A DNA stretch of 12,200 nucleotides from JAIBAI01 sp044238875 (GTDB lineage Bacteria; Bacteroidota; Bacteroidia; M30B66): contig JBIICM010000248.1 of NCBI GenBank assembly GCA_044238875.1, forward strand, positions 1-12,200, written 5' to 3'. Both the position numbers and the translations under genes were made by a program. The notes under the pieces were generated by a model. The model did no database searches and was not told the origin of the DNA. It worked only from the letters and a program-made list of their open reading frames with translations. The stretch's first letter is position 1, and each line of letters begins with the position of its first letter. Positions 10,701-12,200 of this stretch are shown here, piece after piece.

Positions 10701-12200
10701 GGCAAAGTGCTCAATGTAGCCGGCAACTGGACAGCCCAGACCGCGGCGGTGATTCAGGGCGAGGGTTCGGTGGTTATTAATGCAGGCTTTAATGCAGTAG
10801 ACATCCTTGGTAGTACCACCTTCCCGCGGTTAATAATCAACAATCAAAATGATGTTCGACTTCAAACAGCAGGCAGTACAACAACCATTACCAGGGTGCT
10901 GGGGCTGCAAAGGGGCAATCTTATAACCAACGGCAGGCTTACACTTCGCTCTGATGCAACCAATACAGCCCTGATTGATAATTTCAGCCCAGGCTATTTC
11001 CCTGGCATCATCACCGGCAATGTAACAGTGAACCGTCATATTGCGGGAGGCCGTGGCTACAGGTATTTGTCCAACCCAATTAACCAGTCAGCTGGCCTAA
11101 CCGTGCTAAACTTTGGTCCTTCGGTGAGCGGTCCTACCGGGGTGGTGTTTAACCCAAATCAAACCTATGGGCCCACCAATTTCCCCACCTGCTGGATATA
11201 TAACGAGGAAACTATATCTGGTAATCCGCAATATGGTTGGGTATCGGCCACCACATCGGCTACATTATTGCAAGCCATGAAAGGCTATGCTGTTATCATC
11301 AGCGGTGCGCAGACCCTTTCGTTCACAGGTCCGCCCAATACCGGATCATTCAGTATTCCCATCACAAATACTCCATCTTTAAATCCGAGTGCAGATGGTT
11401 TCAATCTGATTGGAAACCCCTATCCATCTCCTGTTAGTTGGAATGCGATAATTGGATTGGCTGGAAATACCGGACAAATTTCAGCTGTGGTGAAACGTTT
11501 CTCAAGCACAACCATTTATGGTGGGCAATATGCAGACTGGAATGGCGTGGTGGGTACCAATGGAGCAAATGATAACATTGCATTGGGCCAGGCTTTCTTT
11601 GTGAAAGCGCTACTAGGAGCTTCCACTATGGTTATGCAGAATACGGTTAGAAGAGCCGAGCCTGCTGCCGGATTCTTCGAAGAGGCTCCACCCGCGGCTC
11701 CCAATAGTCTCATCCGTCTGAAAGTACTTGGTGAGATTGGAGGCGATGAGGCTGTTGTTTACATTGACAAGGCGGCAAGCGATCATTATGACAGTAAAAT
11801 AGATGCGGTGAAGATGCTCGCAACCCGTCAGGGCATGCCCAACCTCTACACCCGTGCAAGTGATGATAATCTGTCGATCAATGCGATCAGCGAGCTTACT
11901 GCTGACAAGGAAATACCACTGGATATTGTAATTACACATAGCGGTTCTCACACCCTTGAGGTAGCTGAGCTTGTGAACTTTGATCCAACCGTGCAGGTTT
12001 ATCTTGAAGACCGTGAAAAAGGAGTGTTCCACAACCTGCGTGTTGTCAATACCCTGCCACTTGATTTGAAAACAGGAACCTGCAAGAATCGTTTCTTCCT
12101 GCATCTCGGCCAGCCAGTTGCTGTAAACAGCAAGGCTGAAAGCTGTAAGCAGAACGATGGACAAATCTCGGTTGAGAACCCTTCAAACCATAGCTGGGAT
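3..12200 (+). CDS. Giant multidomain beta-helix / Ig-like surface protein, probable T9SS cargo (both ends outside the window)
   Basis: The sequence shows one uninterrupted reading frame of 4,066 codons, phase set by the codon at 3-5. It has no stop, and neither its true start nor its stop lies in the window. The product is rich in Asn, Thr, Gly, Ser and Ala and poor in charged residues until about residue 3900. Domains in order are three beta-helix modules (1-930, 931-1876, 1877-2609), three Ig/PKD-like domains (2610-2869), a beta-sandwich (2880-3127), four Ig-like domains (3128-3486), a TWSG domain (3487-3679), a T9SS-cargo C-terminal region (3680-4039) and the start of another domain. From family knowledge, this architecture belongs to large extracellular Bacteroidota proteins that carry an N-terminal signal peptide and a C-terminal T9SS sorting domain. 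Both would lie outside this window. I infer an adhesive or structural role at the cell surface. No enzyme active site was recognised, and the precise ligand is unknown. No frameshift or composition break was seen. Confidence 0.93.
1477..1496 (+). repeat. 20-base exact direct repeat, copy 1
   Basis: These 20 bases are identical to 11629-11648 and in the same reading frame. Both encode VMQNTV. This copy lies in a beta-helix coil of module 1, where the segment forms an ordinary Asn-turn. Confidence 0.6.
1680..2330 (+). repeat. Module 1 conserved exit segment (first of three copies)
   Basis: Residues 560-776 contain the ordered landmarks NNMIRLG (560), NSVYIGG (596), FAFRR, VVSSNVFFNARSN, DPQFV (702) and DAGADEG (769). 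The same order reappears in modules 2 and 3. 'N-S-V-x-I-G-G' followed by 'NxFxNxRxN' and ending in a 'D-x-G-A-D-E-G' tail is familiar from the last coils of Bacteroidota beta-helix proteins, where the tail usually marks the end of the helix. It probably caps the helix of module 1 and leads into the following Ig-like linker. The offset to module 2 is 969-970 residues up to DPQFV, so this segment is conserved in length as well as sequence. Confidence 0.72.
2346..2799 (+). other. Ig-like linker domain between modules 1 and 2
   Basis: Residues 782-933 begin with PPVITYTPL (784) and end after IQYFVVAQD (884-892). They contain the strand RIYYKK and a 'NGIWSFSIDYSLL' strand pair. The 'yyvvAqD...PN' ending is common in bacterial Ig/FN3-like and 'interaplin'-style sandwich domains that follow repeats in secreted proteins. 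A second copy lies at residues 1736-1876 (RPVITYTPI; WEYFVVAEDQ). The role is probably a rigid spacer between two beta-helices. No metal site or catalytic residue was recognised. The domain family name cannot be settled without a profile search. Confidence 0.6.
2802..3110 (+). other. Module 2 beta-helix N-cap
   Basis: Residues 934-1036 read as LTVGDQPG (940), 'YPALTTARGIFQAIN', 'VDIVNNITIEDG' and then MIRLNGADRVTFNGG (1022-1036). This is the standard entry of Bacteroidota beta-helices: a 'tVGgxGxdYxTlxxAfxAiN' strand-helix segment, a 'vxIvxnxtixE' strand and then 'LnGaxnVtiDG', which starts the first coils. Module 3 has the equivalent segment at residues 1879-1981, offset by 939-946 residues. 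Its presence here shows that a second beta-helix begins inside the same polypeptide. Confidence 0.72.
3111..4586 (+). repeat. Module 2 beta-helix, interrupted by an inserted block
   Basis: Residues 1037-1528 contain Asn-ladder coils: NNCRF, INNCDLGN, NIFNFG (1143), NWNISNN, GNFIGG (1203), GNTISNF and GNTVYNL. GI turns have their Gly at 1231, 1270, 1376, 1403, 1478 and 1511, with a GM variant at 1445. Most spacings are 27-42 residues, close to the 35-residue unit of module 1. The single large gap of 106 residues (1270 to 1376) coincides with a foreign-looking segment annotated separately. NIFNFG, NWNI and GNFIGG recur in module 3 at an almost constant offset of 938-939 residues, so the two helices are clear duplicates over their first half. 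Confidence 0.75.
3912..4118 (+). other. ~69-residue non-helix domain inserted in the module 2 beta-helix
   Basis: Residues 1304-1372 lose the Asn ladder. They read as GTITSSGSSITGTGTSF, LSPGDII, IGIVASVTSNTQLTLTATA and ending QNFRLAAANY. The pattern 'GtxTxFxxxLxxGDxI ... GxVaxVxSxTxLTLtxxA' is a recurring small beta-domain that I know from phage tail and other bacterial surface proteins. It usually forms a compact barrel or hairpin. Neither module 1 nor module 3 has it. Its length matches the excess spacing between flanking GI turns (106 against about 35) and the drop in module 2-to-3 offset from 938 to 862. It would sit as a side loop projecting from the helix. The family assignment is from memory of the motif only. 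Confidence 0.62.
4587..5183 (+). repeat. Module 2 conserved exit segment (second copy)
   Basis: Residues 1529-1727 repeat the landmarks of module 1 in order: NNMVRLG (1529), IAGIEKN, FFHNSVHIGG (1562-1571), TFALNR, RNNIFSNTRSN, NPNFV (1672) and DIGADAG (1721-1727). The final tail has Ala where module 1 has Glu. The match to module 1 is close enough to align by eye without gaps from 560/1529 to 702/1672. After that the offset falls to 952, so about 18 residues are missing here between NPNFV and the tail relative to module 1. Confidence 0.72.
5196..5636 (+). other. Ig-like linker domain between modules 2 and 3
   Basis: Residues 1732-1878 start with RPVITYTPI (1736) and carry RIYFRR, NNGTWAFTYTYTP, WEYFVVAEDQ (1822-1831) and then 'VPNIGYN'. 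They parallel the first linker: the RIYYKK, NGIWSFSIDY and IQYFVVAQD strands appear in the same order. One Cys (GQGGCGTA) is present here and absent from the first copy. The domain is likely a beta-sandwich spacer that separates two rod-like beta-helices. Confidence 0.6.
5637..5945 (+). other. Module 3 beta-helix N-cap
   Basis: Residues 1879-1981 read as LYVGSGPGG, 'FATFSDLFAALN', 'TTVIVQNTSITEP', a 'FTLTIQPA' strand and LIGLNGASNVIIDG (1968-1981). Every element has its partner in the module 2 cap at a 939-946 residue offset. A Cys (TYCTGG) occurs in the loop between strands. This cap opens the third and last beta-helix. Confidence 0.72.
5946..7172 (+). repeat. Module 3 beta-helix
   Basis: Residues 1982-2390 are Asn-ladder coils: NNNIGGSGF, NIFNFG (2082), NWNITGN, GNFIGG (2141), SNNTIQG, NNNTIGG and SGNIISNN. 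GI turns have their Gly at 2166, 2196, 2235, 2346 and 2376. The gap from 2235 to 2346 equals about three units and contains degenerate turns. It lacks the inserted block found in module 2. Single cysteines occur in 'KNCVL', 'RNCIL', 'LTCLG' and 'VRCVD', without an obvious pairing pattern. The fold is inferred from repeat regularity and from alignment with module 2. Confidence 0.73.
7173..7829 (+). repeat. Module 3 conserved exit segment (third copy, most divergent)
   Basis: Residues 2391-2609 carry NNQLSFG (2391), FGIYEEN, NIFYNTVHIKGG (2424-2435), AFRRLSN, ISNNIFLNSRTN, ELFVNLDNDLHL (ending 2559) and IGIQEIPL (2602-2609). These match the NN.xRLG, NSVxIGG, NxFxNxRxN, DPxFV and DIGADEG landmarks of the other copies. 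GADEG is replaced by GIQEI, a common alternative ending in these proteins. No VITYTP/YFVVAQD linker follows. The chain passes directly into a Cys-containing Ig-like domain at 2610, so this copy ends the beta-helix part of the protein. Confidence 0.7.
7830..8117 (+). other. Ig-like domain A (CHU_C-associated type)
   Basis: Residues 2610-2705 show paired-looking cysteines in LCSGAPP, ALCVPG and VTCSG. They also show 'FEWFSSTTGSGGPW' and the strand DTWYYAAVTCSGN, ending in VAAVTLVQ. The 'C..G.vxLxxxG...xxYxWyxs...xyYxxvxC' layout is that of the Ig-like domains repeated in Bacteroidota T9SS proteins. These normally act as stalk modules that hold functional domains away from the outer membrane. 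Confidence 0.68.
8118..8366 (+). other. Ig/PKD-like domain B
   Basis: Residues 2706-2788 contain VCSGETVTLLAAG, YSWTSTPAGF, SPTVTTTYNVVG and SGCLF. This is the 'C.GxxvtLxAxGaxsYxWxxxp...xpxxtTTYxVxgtxxGC' pattern of PKD-like/Ig-like repeats in gliding-bacteria surface proteins. Two cysteines sit where the family commonly pairs them. It is a probable spacer in a run of similar domains. Confidence 0.66.
8367..8609 (+). other. PKD-like domain C
   Basis: Residues 2789-2869 read as VTVSPATSTINLG, LTASVTN, VTYAWNPCSS, PTATPQGTTTYTVTVYDANGC and ending GTVSVED. The 'YxWxP...TxYtVtvxDxnGC' core is the PKD-like signature seen in Bacteroidota. 'YDANGCSATA' is a textbook form of the last strand. It has two cysteines, in NPCSS and NGCSA. 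Confidence 0.7.
8640..9383 (+). other. FxFxFxG...NG beta-sandwich domain (T9SS-cargo type)
   Basis: Residues 2880-3127 include FNFNFLG (2932-2938), 'GVNPNGFLYFG', ISAFGTDL (2976-2983), IRYAINGTAPNRRLVVDWSD (ending 3010), FLRFQIVLSES and VQFIYDD (3040-3046). From memory, the family pattern is 'FxFxFmGxxYxxfxvxxNGwlxlG ... iAPFWDDL ... vxYxxxGxaPNRxfvVeWxn ... FQvxLyE ... ixFxYg'. It is a nidogen-like or lectin-like sandwich, found in many secreted Bacteroidota proteins without a known enzymatic role. The usual Trp-Asp of APFWDDL is replaced by Gly-Thr here. It might bind a ligand or serve as a spacer, but the sequence does not show which. Confidence 0.66.
9384..9629 (+). other. Ig-like domain D
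   Basis: Residues 3128-3209 contain SSCVTGK, ITASGSTDLCPSGSVDLTA, YQWYLDGVAIPG, GRYVARTINSCG and ending VTLVTT. This is the 'i.axGxtxxCxGxsvxLtaxx...YxWyxnGxxixgaxxxxxxxxxxGxYxvxxxxxxC' layout of secretion-associated Ig-like domains. It begins the second block of Ig modules, after the beta-sandwich. Confidence 0.7.
9630..9914 (+). other. Ig-like domain E
   Basis: Residues 3210-3304 carry PLCSEPGAVVTATPTNGG, CAPTYQWRLNGVPVTG, 'LNPGDQIQVVMTSTELC' and 'YASNTI'. The run 'GGxxPxYqWxxNGxxVxG...xYxxxxLxxGDxixvxmtSxxxC' is a very common Bacteroidota Ig-like module, often repeated in tandem. Here there is only one copy. Three cysteines are present. Confidence 0.72.
9915..10169 (+). other. Ig-like domain F
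   Basis: Residues 3305-3389 contain LSVTQPALNCNN, 'LSYHTTLSDAT', 'SGSYWVRKTTTIGGCFDV' and ending EIVVALDPK. It is paired with the next domain: 'YWVRK...GGCFDV' here matches 'IWIRK...SGCFDV' in domain G. The two are likely a tandem duplication. 'Y.s..dA..' strands followed by 'sGxYxvrxxxxxGCxdv' are typical of these CHU_C-associated modules. Confidence 0.68.
10170..10460 (+). other. Ig-like domain G
   Basis: Residues 3390-3486 read as PVLSITAPAVTCAPATINIS, 'YSYYGSSADANAAVN', 'TIWIRKENASGCFDVKSI' and ending FCN. It has the same strand order as domain F, with a longer middle loop (a 'TRDGLGSNATG' segment). It closes the Ig-like block and abuts the TWSG domain with no gap. Confidence 0.68.
10461..11036 (+). 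other. TWSG...GNW domain with beta-helix-like ladder
   Basis: Residues 3487-3678 start with TWSGVINSEWNVAGNW (3488-3503), followed by 'DNVFIPGTA', IYLYTGANLTIETGKVLNVAGNW, 'IQGEGSVVINAG', 'ILGSTTFPRLIINNQ', 'VLGLQRGNLITNGRLTLRS' and ITGNVTVNRH. This is the well-known C-terminal arrangement of T9SS cargo: 'tWtGxxsxdWxxxxNWsxxxxPxxxdxvxIp' followed by gaLtixxGxxLxvxGn strands. The strands stack as a short beta-solenoid. The domain is common just ahead of the sorting signal. No catalytic role is known to me. Confidence 0.74.
11037..12119 (+). other. C-terminal T9SS-cargo region (NLIGNPYPSPVSW / GQAFFVK type)
   Basis: Residues 3679-4039 contain GYRYLSNPI (ending 3693), 'WIYNEE', 'LQAMKGYAVIIS', FNLIGNPYPSPVSWN (3800-3814), 'GGQYADWNG', GQAFFVK (3862-3868), MQNTVRR, 'SLIRLKVLG' (3902-3910), 'EAVVYIDKAASDHYDSKIDAVKM', 'PNLYTRASDDNLSINAI', IPLDIVI, VQVYLEDRE, FHNL and RFFLHLG (4030-4036). 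These are the ordered motifs of the region that lies directly before the terminal sorting domain in many Bacteroidota secreted proteins. Charged residues become frequent only from about 3900, which marks a change from stalk to globular C-terminal module. The sorting domain itself is not in the window. Confidence 0.75.
11629..11648 (+). repeat. 20-base exact direct repeat, copy 2
   Basis: This is the second copy of the 20-base match to 1477-1496. It lies in the C-terminal T9SS-cargo region, where MQNTVRR corresponds to the family's usual 'f.nsvR' strand. The flanking bases differ on both sides. Confidence 0.6.
12120..12200 (+). other. Start of a further C-terminal domain, cut by the window edge
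   Basis: Residues 4040-4066 follow RFFLHLG and include an ESCKQNDGQISVENPS run ending in SWD. 'C...dGxIxvxNpxxxxWxyxv' is a motif that starts a short Ig-like domain found between the RFFLHLG segment and the sorting signal in related proteins. Too little is present to name it. It shows that the protein continues past base 12200. Confidence 0.5.

Noticed and set aside
11613..12164. 183-codon minus-strand open frame, the longest closed frame in the window
   Set aside because: It lies fully opposite the conserved C-terminal T9SS-cargo motifs (RFFLHLG, IRLKVLG, VQVYLED), which are clear in the plus-strand frame. Its own translation has no recognisable domain.
11037..12200. T9SS sorting domain inside the window
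   Set aside because: The usual final signature of the sorting domain (a late 'G.Y.v....g......k.v...' strand set before a stop) is not present before base 12200. Only the preceding region is.
1..12200. Promoters, terminators, tRNA or other RNA genes
   Set aside because: The whole window is coding in one frame. No convincing hairpin-plus-T-run, tRNA cloverleaf or promoter pair was found, and any chance matches would be inside the gene.

Overview
The window lies inside one giant protein-coding gene on the plus strand. Codons starting at position 3 stay open to position 12200 (4,066 codons) with no stop, and neither the true start nor the true stop is in view. The other five frames are broken up by stops. 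Codon n begins at base 3n, so residue numbers below are base position divided by 3. The product is a low-charge Asn/Thr/Gly/Ser-rich surface or secreted protein. Its build, with right-handed beta-helix repeats, then Ig/PKD-like domains, then a 'TWSG...GNW' domain, then a 'NLIGNPYPSPVSW ... GQAFFVK' region, is typical of very large Bacteroidota proteins exported by the type IX secretion system (T9SS). I infer a Bacteroidota host, perhaps Chitinophagia-like. The exact lineage cannot be read from this window.

Layout: residues 1-930 are module 1, whose start is cut off: a beta-helix, a conserved exit segment and an Ig-like linker. Residues 931-1876 are module 2: an N-cap, a beta-helix interrupted by an unrelated block of about 69 residues, an exit segment and a linker. 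Residues 1877-2609 are module 3: an N-cap, a beta-helix and an exit segment, with no linker. Residues 2610-2869 are three Ig/PKD-like domains. Residues 2880-3127 are a beta-sandwich of the 'FxFxFxG...NG' type. Residues 3128-3486 are four more Ig-like domains. Residues 3487-3679 are a 'TWSG' domain, and residues 3680-4039 are the C-terminal T9SS-cargo region. Residues 4040-4066 begin a further domain that runs out of the window.

The most notable feature is a nested repeat. Seventeen 'xGI' turns recur about every 35 residues in module 1. Every third unit in the earlier part carries an N-[TI]-I-G motif, giving a period of about 109 residues. The whole assembly recurs as modules of about 940 residues. 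No RNA gene, mobile element, CRISPR array, promoter or terminator was seen, and there is no intergenic space. The protein probably acts outside the cell as an adhesin, as surface structure or as a binder of polymers. No catalytic motif was recognised.
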